64,000 nucleotides of DNA from Haliclystus octoradiatus (taxonomy: Eukaryota > Cnidaria > Staurozoa > Stauromedusae > Haliclystidae). A model generated the notes under the pieces. The model did not search any database. It was given only the letters and a program-made list of their open reading frames with translations, and was not told where the DNA came from. The position numbers were made by a program, and so were the translations under genes. The stretch lies in the NCBI GenBank assembly GCA_916610825.1, contig OU744446.1, positions 30,208,445 through 30,272,444 on the forward strand, read 5' to 3'. Positions 11,401-21,900 of this stretch are shown one piece after another (position 1 is the first letter of the stretch; each line of letters opens with the position of its first letter).

Positions 11401-13506
11401 AGCAAGCTGTAAAACATTTTATGAACAACATATTGAAGACCTTTGCTCCATAAATCTGAGTCCTGTGATGCCCCTGCTGTGGCAAGATATTCAATCCAAT
11501 GGAGTAAACTCCTCAACAAGAACTCAATATGCACATAGAACTGTCTGGAATTAAGAAACCTATGTTATTTTAATTGTATCTATCTATTCTATTGTAAATT
11601 TTTAAAAATTTGCAAGCTTTTTCGACGTTTAAACTTACAATTCAATTTGGATTATTCTTTATTTTAAGTAGCAATTTATTTTCATTTTTATAAGTATAAT
11701 TTGCGATGTGTATAACGCTTATTTGCAAACAATGTTGCAAACGAGCGTCAAATAAATAAAAATGAAAGCAAATAATAGTCACACACACACTTAATATGAC
11801 TCCAAAAATGTTACCACATATTCGTATAGATATGTTAAATAAGAAGGTGTGGGGAAAATAATTGTTTAATCAAGACTCATGCAAGAAGATACATATGATG
11901 TAGAAAGTACGTTACTTCTTATCATTCACTGTTTTGAAACTCTGAATCATTTCTCGTGAAAGTAGAAGCCTCTATTGTCCAAGTCAGACATGTCCAAAAC
12001 CTTGGAGATACTGATTTACAGTTGTTTAGCAAATTTTATGTGAATTTCAAGTTGCCCGGAGAAACCTGCCGTTTTAGTTCTGTTGCGCTTGGTCTATAAG
12101 CTAGATGCAGTGAAACTTCATTTGTGAAAACTTCCACTGAGTTCTAGCTGAGTTCATGACAGGGGTGGAACTAAGATTTCCCTGACAAGGGTCTAACTCC
12201 CCCAATGGGGGCTATTTATAGAAAAACTTTGTAAACATGCTTTACTTGGAAAGCAGTACAAAAATTCTTCCCCGATGAAGGGGATGGGTAGCCCCCTTTC
12301 CTAGCCACCCCCTGGTTGATCAACTATTCATGTACCAAATGAACTTATGGAAATTTATGAACTGTTCATAAACTTTAATTTTTTTTCCAACATAACACTA
12401 TTGTTTAAATATGTACAAGTTTCACAGTCATGTGATTTATTTACTTTTATAGCTATAATAATAGTTTATGGAATTATTTTGTATTTACTTTATTTAATTA
12501 TTTATTTAATTTAATTAATTATTTATTTAATGAAACATTCATGAACTTTAAAAAATTGAGAATGTTATGAGTTGCAATGTTTTGGTTTGATTAACTATAT
12601 ATATGCTACTGATATGAGTATCTATATGCCAAAAATTATTTTGGACTGAATGCAATTTCGGGTCCTTTTTCCGAAAAGAGCTCGAGTAAAAACATAGAAC
12701 TCATAATACAGTATACTGTAATAGAATTATTTTACACAGCCTTAAGAATTGAACAGATATATGAAAGATAACCTATGCTAAGCAAATGATTCGATCGTAA
12801 GAGTGCATTAGAAAGTGTATATCATGAAAATAAACTAAATGAATACAATAATATGTGAAATTTACCGCAATAAGTTACATTGAAAACAATAATAACTTCG
12901 CGGCTGCCTTTCGTGATCCGATAGATCCGATAACACAATTTAACAACGCATGTCTCATGTCCCATAATTAAATTAATAACACATTATCGATGGAAGAGAT
13001 TGATAAGAATTGAAGAGTTTTGATGACTTTTACGTAAAAAATATGATTGTGTAGTAGATTAGGCGGTACATATATGAGATCCGTATCGCCGACATACAAC
13101 AATTTGGACTTATGCCTAGATTCTAAAATATTCTACATTTGCATATACTGCAATCCATATTTGCATTTTGCAAATTTAAGTATTTTTATCGCAAGAAAAC
13201 TAATTTATCAGTCTATCTCAGATTCTTTATCACTCAAGTGCTTAAATTTTCAACTTAAAAACGTTTTTCATCAAACGATGTACACATGGCCGTACAGCTA
13301 TGAATGAAGCGAAAATGTAACATAAAGAAACTCCAATAGCAACATAGCTTAGAGAAAATAAACCATGGAAACATAAAATGCCTGCTCAAAAAACTTACTG
13401 AGTAGGCATACTCACCGTTCATTAGCATCATAACATTGAGTGAGCATACACTTAATGCACAAATTCCAATTATACGCCAAAACCATGCTTCTTTTCCAAC
13501 TGCCAT
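4342..13506 (-). CDS. MGAT4-like: GlcNAc-transferase IV (MGAT4, GT54 family), six exons
   Basis: Type II Golgi enzyme; the family adds a beta-1,4-GlcNAc branch to the alpha-1,3-mannose arm of N-glycans. Exons on the minus strand are 13506-13416, 10843-10736, 10211-10158, 8152-8051, 6337-6251 and 5498-4342. All introns are GT-AG and every junction is phase 1, giving 532 codons, against about 535 for vertebrate MGAT4A. Exon 1 encodes MAVGKEAWFWRIIGICALSV, a short cytoplasmic tail followed by a signal anchor. Exons 2-5 are a Thr/Pro/Lys-rich stem. Exon 6 is the catalytic region with the LEDDV metal-binding motif near residue 272. The acceptor of exon 2 is the least certain: AG at 10844-10845 was preferred because of its upstream T-rich tract. 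Introns contain many MITEs. No upstream promoter was identified. Confidence 0.85.
5648..5735. repeat. Partial copy of the interspersed GATTCCAGAAGGCT repeat
   Basis: Shares the order 'GGAATCCT... AATCCTA(A/G)ATTCCAGAAG... AGCAAATTC' with copies near 3060-3190, 42005-42150, 43468-43615 and 48930-49090. No coding capacity. Class unknown. Confidence 0.45.
6383..6455 (-). ncRNA. Hammerhead-ribozyme-like module, minus arm (stem II decayed)
   Basis: On the minus strand the core CTGAAGA is at 6446-6440 and GAAA at 6423-6420, followed by a short ACTC/GAGT stem III and a cleavage-site-like TA. Position 7 of the CUGAUGA core tolerates substitution, so the core is acceptable. The segment that should form stem II no longer pairs. 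Forms an inverted pair with 6500-6577. Probably an inactive relic of the family seen at 16.9-17.4 kb. Confidence 0.45.
6500..6577 (+). ncRNA. Hammerhead-ribozyme-like module, plus arm (mutated core)
   Basis: Inverted partner of 6383-6455. Core CTAAAGA (6510-6516) has the essential G5 changed to A; GAAA is at 6533-6536. It is followed by TTTGTCTC, an ATAATGCTCTG...TTGAGCACT hairpin region (to about 6615) and an ATT-rich tract, the same order as at 17.4 and 46.1 kb. Likely inactive. Confidence 0.45.
7501..7674 (-). repeat. Fragment of the Ngaro-like tyrosine-recombinase element family
   Basis: Read on the minus strand it carries the junction region seen in the elements at 31.5-32.7 and 62.2-63 kb: a ...ATCAG...TGACAGTGCTTGGT block, then GGTGGGGACCAGTTCGCC, then about 90 bp resembling the terminal repeat. 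It has no ORF. Lies in an intron of the MGAT4 gene. Confidence 0.45.
8517..8580 (+). repeat. Short repeat shared with 19150-19215
   Basis: The block ACTATATAAA...TGT.TGTCT...TCTGTTTGT...GTATTCGAGATTCAC occurs here and at 19150-19215. A start like CTACTATATAAA followed by a TGTCTGTTTGT tract resembles the left end of some Helitron-like elements, but no right-end hairpin or Rep/helicase ORF is visible. Class uncertain. Confidence 0.3.
8908..8938. mobile_element. 31-bp palindrome: two hAT-type terminal repeats only
   Basis: CAGAGCCATCTATTTA is immediately followed by its reverse complement (ending GGCTTTG), with no internal sequence. The terminal sequence is that of the 689-bp MITE at 54496-55184. 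The flanks are GGTATACT (8900-8907) and GGTATTACT (8939-8947), a target duplication of 8 bp with one inserted T. Interpreted as an extreme internal-deletion derivative or an aborted repair product. Confidence 0.7.
9190..9374. mobile_element. Palindromic MITE rich in GTTCATGAAC (copy 1)
   Basis: Starts CCCCTGCAAAAAACAG and ends with the near reverse complement CTGTTTTCGCAGGGG. The interior is built of AGTTCATGAACAG units, so almost the whole 185 bp folds on itself. It is flanked by AT on both sides. A second copy is at 9794-9961. No ORF. Superfamily not assigned. Confidence 0.65.
9794..9961. mobile_element. Palindromic MITE rich in GTTCATGAAC (copy 2)
   Basis: Ends match copy 1 (CCCCTACGAAAACAG...TTTTTCGCAGGGG) and the flanking dinucleotide is TA on both sides (9792-9793, 9962-9963). 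The middle has a tandem repeat of CTGCCTGTGAGGGTTCATGA. The TA flanks suggest a Tc1/mariner-type target. Weaker traces of the same GTTCATGAAC units occur near 8270-8350, 12340, 33130-33215, 40690 and 41930. Confidence 0.6.
12160..12314. mobile_element. Short hAT-type MITE
   Basis: Begins CAGGGGTGGAACTAAG and ends CTTTCCTAGCCACCCCCTG, imperfect inverted ends of the classic hAT type. Flanking octamers GTTCATGA (12152-12159) and GTTGATCA (12315-12322) match at 6 of 8 positions, consistent with an aged 8-bp duplication. No ORF. Lies in intron 1 of the MGAT4 gene. Confidence 0.55.
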
Positions 13507-15815
13507 GCCTTTTATATAAGAAATATAATAATCAAACCTGGGTAACGGTTGTTTGATGGTTATTAATAATGTTGTAATACAAATTTATCTTCTCAGATCG
13601 TTTGTTGATATGAAGTGTTCATACGACAGCCATTTCGCTTGTGACTAATAGCAACAGCCAGAACAGCAACAGGTGTTCATACAGTTTTTTCGAACTTCGT
13701 TCGTAGAAAATTTGATAAACACATTAAAATTCAGATAACCTCTCCACAAAAGGTTGTGTATAATGTGTGTGTAAATCTATTCGGTTTTAAAACGCGGCAG
13801 TTCAAAATGATCACATTAGGACCAATTAGCGATTGAATTTCAAAATATCTGTTGAAATAATACCTTTGGCTTTGTTTTATATTTGAAAACAACCATTGTT
13901 TGTATACCCTGTTATACTATACATTCAATTCATGTTAATTTAGCTATATTACTACTGTATAGGACCCATCCCCTTTAGTTGACCAGCAATTCCAAGCAGT
14001 AATTTTAGTATGACTCATTATTATGATTATGTAGTAATTCAAAATTGTCCTCGTTCTTAAATAAGCATATAATAATTAATTATACGAAGACATGAACTGA
14101 AAACGAAAAGATACTAAAATAACATAAAAGCTCTAACAATTTTATCAATTAAGCTTTTACGCTAAATTTTTGAACTGCATAAATGCAAAGAATTTTTTAA
14201 ATTTACCCGCAAAGACCGAAGTCAAAATCGATACAATTTATTTAAATATTTCTATTGATCAATAGATCGATCTAGAAGGTGGCTTGGCGAGGGTTCAATC
14301 AGAATTACGGATAATACTATATATGTATGTATGTATGTATTTTATTTGTCAACAATGGTGACAGGCAAATACAGGGAAACTTGTGGTTCCCACTTATGTA
14401 AAGCCGTTAAAAAGTTAAGATATGTTATTAAGATAAAAGTTTTACAAACATAAATTGCTACTCAAATATTTACAAGGCATTTAGAACTATCTAGCTAAGT
14501 TAAAAAGGTTATAAGATCAAATTTAAAGGTTACGACATTTGTACTAAAGTATTTACAAGGTATATGGTATTTCATTATGTATAACGGTATAACCTACCAC
14601 ATTTTTTTTTATAATGAACCTATTATGATAACTGTAGTGATATGGTATTTGTATCTAGGCGGATAATAATGTGTTATGCTGTGTATGTTGTGCTTAGGGC
14701 TATTTGTGATGTTAGATACTGAGACATCTAGTTCTTGTTAGTATAGTGATGTGTGTTTTGCGTAGATGGTGTGAGTTTACAGATAATATTAGAAGACAAT
14801 AAACAACAAACCAATAATCCAAACTGGTAAATATTAAAATGTTAAACTAATAATTCTAAACGTCAATAAGTAAAACCGCTACAAACAGTAGCAAACAAAA
14901 CTATATTGAATGTAAATTAATGAGATGCGACTGGCGCTCAACACGACCAAAATGCAACTGATCAGCATGCGTTCAACATAAGTAAGATGAAATACGCCCA
15001 TCTAAAAGAGGCTATCGAATTATGCTACAGAACAGAATTCAGATGGATAATAATGTGTTATATATATTGCGTATGTTGTACGTTAGGGCTCTTTGTAATG
15101 TTATGAGACATCTGGATGTTTATAGTTAGTATTAAATGTGAGGTCATTTTATTCCACCTTTTGCCAGATCTTACTTGCACCAATGTTTCCCCTCTTACTA
15201 TTTCCCAACATTGTGGAATTCTTTTACTTTCGATTTTAGTTTGCAGCTTCCGATTACTAGTTTCACTAGCTACCTAAAAAAAGTACCTGATTGACAAGTA
15301 TAACACAACCTGCACTAAACGTGGCTGCTATATATGCGAAGCAAACTAACAAATAGATCAAATCCTAATTTTATCTTTTTTCATCCTTCGTTTCCTTAAA
15401 GGCTGATAAAAAATTGTACCCATTGTATTTTTGAAATTTGTATTAAATCATTGGAAAACACAATTACCATATACAGGGTTCGTAACCCTATAAACTATTT
15501 TTTGGTCAAGTCTTTGGTAAACAATTTCGGATAAATGCAAGGTAAACCTTTGACAATTTTGACTTGCATTTAAGCGGGTTACACTGTATTACTTTTAATT
15601 CAAAATGAAAAATGTGAAACCATATTAAGTACTATAATATTTCTATTTACTAATCTAATAATATTATTCATATGCCTATATACCTAATTTCTCAACTATT
15701 TGAGGATTCATAATAACTTGTTAATTGTGGGGTCACCCAAACAAACAAGCAGTTTTAATATCACATTTAATATGTGTATTGTGTATCGTGGGATATCATG
15801 CTGCAGGCTATTTGT
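13507..15815. other. Upstream flank of MGAT4; repeats, no gene seen
   Basis: Contains a TATATAA box on the minus strand about 10 bp before the MGAT4 start codon (too close to act as its TATA box if this ATG is used), a TATG microsatellite at 14322-14340, and a diverged direct duplication of about 90 bp (GGATAATAATGTGTTAT... at 14660-14745 and 15041-15125). No ORF with coding character was found. Confidence 0.45.
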
Positions 15816-16750
15816 ATTATAAGTACTGAGGAATTTAACCCTGATTGGACTAAATATAACGACAAAATCAAATTTAAAGGTAATTGACTTCTTAGACCTA
15901 ACATTTAACTTGAACACTGACACATACCAGCCATATCGAAAGCCTAACGACCAACCATTATACATTAACATCAACTCCAACCACCCGCCAAATATACTAA
16001 AACAAATACCAACAGCTATTAATAAAGACTATCTGATTTATCCACTAACAAAAATAGAAAATGCCGATCAAGAAGAACCATATGGTTCAATCCACCCTAC
16101 AACAAGAGCGTGAAAACTAACATCGGTCGTACGTTCCTTAACTTAATAAAAAAACACTTCCCAAAATCGAACAAATTAAACAAGATCTTCAATCTCAACA
16201 CAATCAAAGTCAGCTATAGTTGCACAAATAACATGAATTCAATCCTAAAGAGCCATAACAATAAAATAATCAATTCGACAACAAACACCACAATTAACAC
16301 CAACCAATGCAACTGTAGTCCTGTAGATACAAAAACTTATGCCCTTTCAACAACAAATGCCAAATGAAAAGTATTATCTATAAAGCAAACGTCACTACTC
16401 CATTAGACCAAGAAGGACAGAGCTACATTGGGTTGACGGAAGGCACGTTCAAACAACGCTACACGCAACACAAGGCAACACTTAAACACAGAAAATACAA
16501 CACTAGCACACAACTATCCAAACACGTTTGGGATTTAAAAGACAAAAACATCACATACAAAATCGAATGGTCAGCCATCGCTAATGCAAAAGCATACAAC
16601 AACATCTCGAAAAAATGCCATTTATGCCTCTTAGAAAAATATCATATATGCGCAAAAGAACCAATAATAAACAAAAAAACTGAATTAATATCTAAATGTC
16701 GTCACGAAAATAAATATTACCTGTCCAATTTTAATAAATCAAAAACATAA
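15816..16750 (+). pseudogene. Penelope-like element C-terminus with GIY-YIG endonuclease (frameshifted)
   Basis: Penelope-like retroelements encode a reverse transcriptase joined to a GIY-YIG endonuclease. Here only the end survives: a linker (frame from about 15816, with VIDFLDLTFNLNTDTYQPYR and NHPPNILKQ), a second segment at 16110-16367 with the basic [20 protein letters not shown] and a Cys-rich CNC...C linker, and the endonuclease at 16364-16750 with QSYIGLTEGTFKQRYTQHKA, then HLCLLEKYHI and a C-terminal CRHENKYY. The three parts lie in three frames, so two frameshifts inactivate it. The RT domain is missing. A hammerhead motif follows 156 bp after the stop, as expected for the terminal repeat of such elements. 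Confidence 0.8.
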
Positions 16751-16905
16751 TAAATAATCATTTACTGAGAATAAAGGAAACCATCACATTTTTCTACCAC
16801 TTGTATTAACAATAGCATTGTATTAATTAAACAATAGAAAGCAGCATTACGAAGAGTTTATCATAGAACGTAGATATCATGTATATTTTTCATTGGGTAA
16901 AAAAT

Positions 16906-16948
16906 CTGTCTGAAGATCGCTGTGAAAAGCGTGAAACTTGAGTAACAG
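16906..16948 (+). ncRNA. Hammerhead ribozyme, Penelope-associated
   Basis: Stem I CTGT/ACAG (16906-16909 with 16945-16948), core CTGAAGA (16910-16916; variant at the tolerant position 7), stem II CGCT/AGCG (16918-16921 with 16928-16931), GAAA (16933-16936), and a 3-bp stem III ACT/AGT with a TG loop. The cleavage site is after the A of TA at 16943-16944. A very short stem III is typical of ribozymes described in Penelope-like elements. It lies just behind the endonuclease ORF, in the position of the element's terminal repeat. No folding program was run. Confidence 0.7.
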
Positions 16949-17055
16949 TAAAGAATGTGTATTCTTTGACTCTTTCGCCATATATTATTATTATTTACCG
17001 CTCTGTCAAATGAAGACATAGAGCCCTATATTATCTGCTATTAGATAAACATAAA

Positions 17056-17260
<205 letters not shown>

Positions 17261-17292
17261 AATAATGGAGTCAAAGACTACGCATTCATTTT

Positions 17293-17333
17293 CTGTAACT
17301 TAAAGTTTCTCGCTTTATGCGATCATCAGACAG
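17293..17333 (-). ncRNA. Hammerhead ribozyme, minus arm of inverted pair
   Basis: Identical in sequence to the plus-strand copy at 17373-17413, read from 17333 down to 17293. All core residues CTGATGA and GAAA are intact, with stem I CTGT/ACAG, stem II TCGC/GCGA and a short stem III. It is part of a perfect inverted repeat of about 80 bp. Confidence 0.75.
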
Positions 17334-17372
17334 ATACTATTCCTGTAGTATAGTACTATAGTACTATAGTAT

Positions 17373-17413
17373 CTGTCTGATGATCGCATAAAGCGAGAAA
17401 CTTTAAGTTACAG
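17373..17413 (+). ncRNA. Hammerhead ribozyme, plus arm of inverted pair
   Basis: Stem I CTGT (17373-17376) pairs with ACAG (17410-17413). Core CTGATGA is 17377-17383. Stem II TCGC (17384-17387) pairs with GCGA (17393-17396) over an ATAAA loop. GAAA is 17397-17400. Stem III ACT/AGT closes a TTA loop. Cleavage is predicted after the T at 17409. All 41 nt fit a minimal type I hammerhead. It is followed by TTTGACTC (17431-17438), a GCTCTG...GAGCACTATA segment and an (ATT)n tail. Confidence 0.8.
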
Positions 17414-17517
17414 AAAATGAATGCGTAGTCTTTGACTCCATTATTATTATTATTCACGCTCTGTCAAATGACATCGAGCACTATATCAACTGCTGTTAGA
17501 TACCATATCATCATTAT

Positions 17518-17732
<215 letters not shown>

Positions 17733-18042
17733 TAGCTGTATCGTATTATATCCTACGTGTTGTATTGGCTGTATGATGTGATCATATTGTACTGTATATC
17801 TGTTGTCTGTATACTTAGCTGGAGGGTGAAGAGTCTCCAGAAGTCAGTCAACAACAGTGATGATGATGATGTGAGTCAGTGATGATCAACAGAAGCTAAC
17901 TAAGAAAAAAGGGTGTCTTTTCTGTCTCCCTCGCATGGACCCTAATTGTATTTATATGTAGTATTGTACTATAAACTTCTTATAAACACGGGTTTCTTGT
18001 AAAAAGGCACGCGTACTCATGGTCAATAGAAGAAAAAATACC

Positions 18043-18142
18043 ATTAGCCTCATTCCATAACGGCCCTCAACTCCACGCAGACGCACCGATCTCATAGGAG
18101 CGTCTGCGTGGAGTCAAGGGCCGTTATGGAATAAGGCTATTA
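18043..18142. repeat. 100-bp perfect-type hairpin (fold-back element)
   Basis: TTAGCCTCATTCCATAACGG... (18045) pairs with ...CCGTTATGGAATAAGGCTA (to 18141). Arms are about 41 bp with few mismatches around a loop of about 15 nt, the inner stem being CCACGCAGACGC/GCGTCTGCGTGG. No ORF. A non-autonomous fold-back transposon is the likely origin; a pre-miRNA-like transcript is possible but unsupported. Confidence 0.6.
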
Positions 18143-18504
18143 TGGGTTTACCGAGGTATATAGAAGAACAGGTTAATACGAATTACAAGAAGAAGGGGTT
18201 TACGTTTGTCAGATATTGGGACATTAAAACTATATTACATGTTAGTTGAGACTTAAGAATGTTATTTTTGACACGTCGAGACAGCCACGCGTCTATTTTA
18301 GTTCCAACATTGATACCAATGATATCTCGCATAAAGCAGTTTCAACGCACAATCAGAGCAGACAATAGTAGCTTTAGATTAATAGTGATTAATAATAGTT
18401 AAAGATCATATAAAAATGATTAAAGTGATTAATTTTGAAGTAGATCAATTAGATGTAAGTCCTGTCGATAAGATAAGGTTATAAGAATACTGTATACACT
18501 CAAG

Positions 18505-18584
18505 TATGACGCCGAGGGAAATAGTGAGTTTTATCCGAGGAACCCGAGGGGAAATAAAGCTCACTATTTCCCGAGGCAGTCATA
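18505..18584. repeat. Short inverted-repeat element
   Basis: TATGACGCCGAGGGAAATAG at the left and CTATTTCCCGAGGCAGTCAT at the right are imperfect reverse complements. Inside are GGAACCCGAGGGG units. About 80 bp in total, no ORF. Looks like a small MITE. Confidence 0.5.
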
Positions 18585-19360
18585 GTGATTTGATATTTTC
18601 ATAGTTTTCAACTAGACAAGAAAGACGCAACCAATAGTAATAATGGAATTGAATCAATAACAATGACGCGGATTGAGAATTACGCATGATTAAAACTTAA
18701 AACATTTTAACTCGCTTGAACATGTTTCAATCAAAGAGTAATTGCTTTATTTGCTTGATAAATGTTTATTGCTACGTTTGCTTCTGTAAAACCCCCTGCA
18801 AACCAGAGAAACAGTAATGCAACAAGAGGTAGCTATTTTAAAAGACTATCCAACATTTCTTTCTGTTTGTACTAGCCTTCTTTGAGCACTGTATGAGAAT
18901 ATGCTACTTACATTAGCAATTCCTCTATAAACGCTGTGATGGTGCTAAATGCAAACTTACCAACCGTGCTAACAACGACGGGAAATAACAACCGTTTTCC
19001 CCTCTCGAAGGGAAAAAGTCGATTTAATTTACGTCACGTGACCAGCAATTAACCTATCACAAACATTATTAAAAACCATGAAAATACCAAGGTATATTAT
19101 ATACGAAGCCTGCATAATTATAAACCATGGTATATGGTATGTTATTGTTATATAATCTACTATATAAACGTCGATGTATGTCTGTTTGTACCTACTGTAT
19201 TCGAGATTCACGTACTTTCCGTTCCTTCAATTGACTTTCTTGAACATTGAATTGATTTAAGTTTATTCATATCTTTATATTCCTTCAATTGACGGCCCGA
19301 AGCGTATTTTTTTCGTGGGATTTCTCTTGCGGCTCCATAGAAAGAACAAATTACATTCTC

Positions 19361-19420
19361 ACACTATGTTCGTCAAGCAATATCCGATAGGGCCTTTTCA
19401 CATGACCATGTTTGTGTGGT
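19361..19420. repeat. Left copy of a ~60-bp target-site duplication
   Basis: ACACTATGTTCGTCAAGCAA... to TTTGTGTGGT. The same segment recurs at 26949-27009 with small changes (CACAT-GACC here, CTCATTGACC there). The two copies bracket the non-LTR element exactly. Confidence 0.8.
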
Positions 19421-20587
19421 TCTTCAGCTGGAACTGCAACAGTCTAAGGGGGAAGCAGCACGAAATCGACCACCTCACTAATAAATTATCACCGAATATC
19501 ATTGCCCTATGTGAAACCAAATTAAACATTAATATCAGCAATAAGCAAATAGACTTGAATGGATTCACTCTACATAGGAAAGACCGTCCCAACAGCACTG
19601 CTGGAGGTGGGCTTGTATTCTACATCAACGACAACCATCGCTTGCAGAAGAAAACCTAAATGGGAAAATAACGAAATTGAGATGATGGCATTCGATATTA
19701 AATTTGGCTTAAAGGAGCAAAAATGACCGGCAGGCGCTACGCACTTCGGATCACGTGCATGTTTATTGTTCATAACACAATGTACATTGTTGACATGAAT
19801 TTATAACAGATTAGGCCTGCGTAGAACAATAGTTTCAAAGCGAGACGGTTGAATTACGCTAAGCATCAAGCCTAAATTCAACTTGTGCTCGCAGCGGTCG
19901 CCGGTCAATCTTGCCCCTTTAAAAAAGGTGTCAATAATATTAACATACCGGCCACCAAATTTTGCACTGAAAAAGTATTTTGACTGTCTGAATAGTATTA
20001 TGGAAACATTACTTAGATCAAGATCTGAGGTAGTATTGCTAGGTGATTTGAATTGCGATATTAGCAATAAAGTGAATAACACTCCTGGACAATCCCTTCA
20101 AGAATTTATTGATAACTACGCTCCCATCAATCTGATCAATGGACCAACCAGACCATCATCAGGGACATCACTTGATGTCATACTCGTATCGCATCCAAGA
20201 CACTTCGTTGCTAGTAACATCATCGCAACTGGAGCTTCCGACCACAGTATCTGCATGACAACATACAAAACTAAATGCCTACGCACACAGCCAAGATTAA
20301 TAACTTACAGAAAAACGAAAAATACAAACTTTACTTCACTCAATAACGATCTCTGTGGGATACAATGGGAACGTATGTACACTAATGTTAACGGTGAGCT
20401 ACTGTCAGCCGATGATGTATGGAACAGATGGTTCTTTGAAGTTAACTCAGTCATAGAGAAACATTCACCGTTGACATCTAAACTTATCAAGGCACAACGA
20501 CCACCATGGATTACAGCTAACATCGACGAAGCTATCAGATTCAGAGATCATTTATCGAAGTTACCACGAAATGAAGAAAATATCCGC
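19421..20587 (+). pseudogene. Apurinic-type endonuclease domain of the non-LTR element
   Basis: The first part has FSWNCNSLRGK and PNIIALCETKL; the later part has ILTYRPPNF, VVLLGDLNCDIS, SGTSLDVILV and ATGASDHSICM. These match the Asn, Glu, Asp-x-Asn and Ser-Asp-His catalytic motifs of the endonuclease/exonuclease/phosphatase fold. It is interrupted by a frameshift near 19660, by the MITE at 19713-19918 and finally by the BEL element at 20588. These changes make it non-functional as it stands. Confidence 0.85.
19713..19918 (-). mobile_element. 206-bp MITE with TTAA target duplication (copy 1)
   Basis: Flanked by TTAA (19709-19712 and 19919-19922). Inverted ends AGGAGCAAAAATGACCGGC and, at the other end, GCCGGTCAATCTTGCCCCT. 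Same family as 29044-29246, in opposite orientation. TTAA targets are used by piggyBac and Kolobok transposases. Removing the element and one TTAA restores the endonuclease frame around it. Confidence 0.85.
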
Positions 20588-21027
20588 TGTTTAGAATATT
20601 ATTAAAATCAAATTTGATGTTTTTAAATTACCTTCTATAGAAGTGTGAAATTATTTAGCGCAGCAGGAAACATTTGTATATGTGCTAATATGTCGTGTAA
20701 ATTAGATATCCTACTGTTAAAATCAATTCTGTAAATTGTGTATGTTAAATTGTATCGTTAGTTGTAGAAAGAAAGAAAGGAGTAATATGGTCAAATCTGA
20801 TTTAGTGAATAAAGTTTATATGTTACGGCTATAATATACACCGCCGCCTGGACTAGCCACCGATGTAAGTTCAATTTATATTTATCATTAATCGTTTGTT
20901 AATCTTATGTATGTAATTAATTAATATTTTAATTGTATGTATTATCTTTCAATTTAGTGAATTCTGAAATACAGTAATCGCAGTCATACCAGACGGTCGC
21001 TCTCATGTTTTGTCACTATTCCGTACA
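20588..21027 (+). repeat. BEL/Pao 5' LTR (440 bp)
   Basis: TGTTTAGAATATTATTAAAA ... CACTATTCCGTACA. A nearly identical copy is at 24141-24575. Confidence 0.92.
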
Positions 21028-21084
21028 AGATTCAATCGTGTAACAGACTGACAGATCGATTTGAAAGAAAAAGTATTTGTAAAG

Positions 21085-21900
21085 ATGGCGACAAACGAAA
21101 CTCAGCAACTCAAAATGAAACAGAGAAGTAGCGCTAAAGGTCGTGTGACAAGATGCATGAATAAGCTACAATCAATGGTTGAAGACGAATCAAAAGATAT
21201 AGAAGAAATGATAACAAGTCTTCAACAACTACAAGAATATTACGATAAAGCAGAAGACATCCACGAAGACTATGTTCTATCAATAGATACAGGAGAGAAC
21301 GAAGACTTATTCGAAGAATGGATAAATAATCTCCACTACCACATGTGCCAAATAAGAAAGATGGCGAGAGAACATATAATTCAAAAGAGAACAGAAATAA
21401 AACTTACAGAAAACCAAACATTAAACAGCAATAAAACGCCACAAGTTGAAAACAACACGGAAAATAATACAGAAAACAACGCAACAGGAAGTACTGTTAA
21501 CCAGAGCCATCTATTTGTAAATAGATGGATCTGCCGTTAACAGCGAGGCTGTAAATGAAACACAGCAAGAGGCCAACACGCCACCAAACAATGACATCAT
21601 CATAGAAAACGCAGATGTCCAGCAAGATGTCCCGCAAGAAAATATTATCCAACAAGAATATGTCCCGCAGGAAAATATCGCAGAATCAACAGCAATAGAA
21701 GTTACATCAACAAACTCTGTTCCACCATCAATAATACAACAACACAAACAGCAACAACAAATCAAACAACAAGATTTAGACCAATTCAATCATCTCAAGA
21801 ATTTGAAATTATTATACACAGCTGGACCAATCGATCTTTTAATGGGAGTGGACCAGCCACATTTACATGTAGGCGAAACAAGATCAGGACAAGAATGAAT
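21085..21900 (+). pseudogene. BEL/Pao gag N-terminus, disrupted
   Basis: The best start is ATG at 21085, giving MATNETQQLKMKQRSSAKGR. The following helical, acidic region includes QQLQEYYDKAEDIHEDYVL and resembles the coiled N-terminal part of BEL/Pao gag. The frame is broken at 21502 by a 32-bp palindromic insertion (40 bp with its duplication, not a multiple of three). Beyond it a Gln/Asn-rich stretch runs into LLMGVDQPHLHV, the family's segment just before the RT. The zinc knuckle and protease are absent, so an internal deletion is inferred. Confidence 0.65.
21502..21533. mobile_element. 32-bp palindrome: two hAT-type terminal repeats only (second case)
   Basis: CAGAGCCATCTATTTGTAAA followed by TAGATGGATCTG. 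The ends match the 689-bp MITE at 54496. The flanks CTGTTAAC (21494-21501) and CCGTTAAC (21534-21541) are an 8-bp duplication with one mismatch. Inserted in gag-like sequence, so the host sequence before insertion is readable and supports the boundaries. Confidence 0.75.

Larger units (their letters stand above)
17261..17446. repeat. Perfect inverted repeat enclosing two hammerhead ribozymes
   Basis: Arms 17261-17340 and 17366-17446 are reverse complements, running from ATTATT and GGAGTCAAAGAC at the outer edges to the GTATCTGTCTGATGA core inside. The 25-bp centre (TAGTACTATAGTACTAT) is itself palindromic. Such a structure would form a cruciform in DNA and a long hairpin in RNA. Confidence 0.9.
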
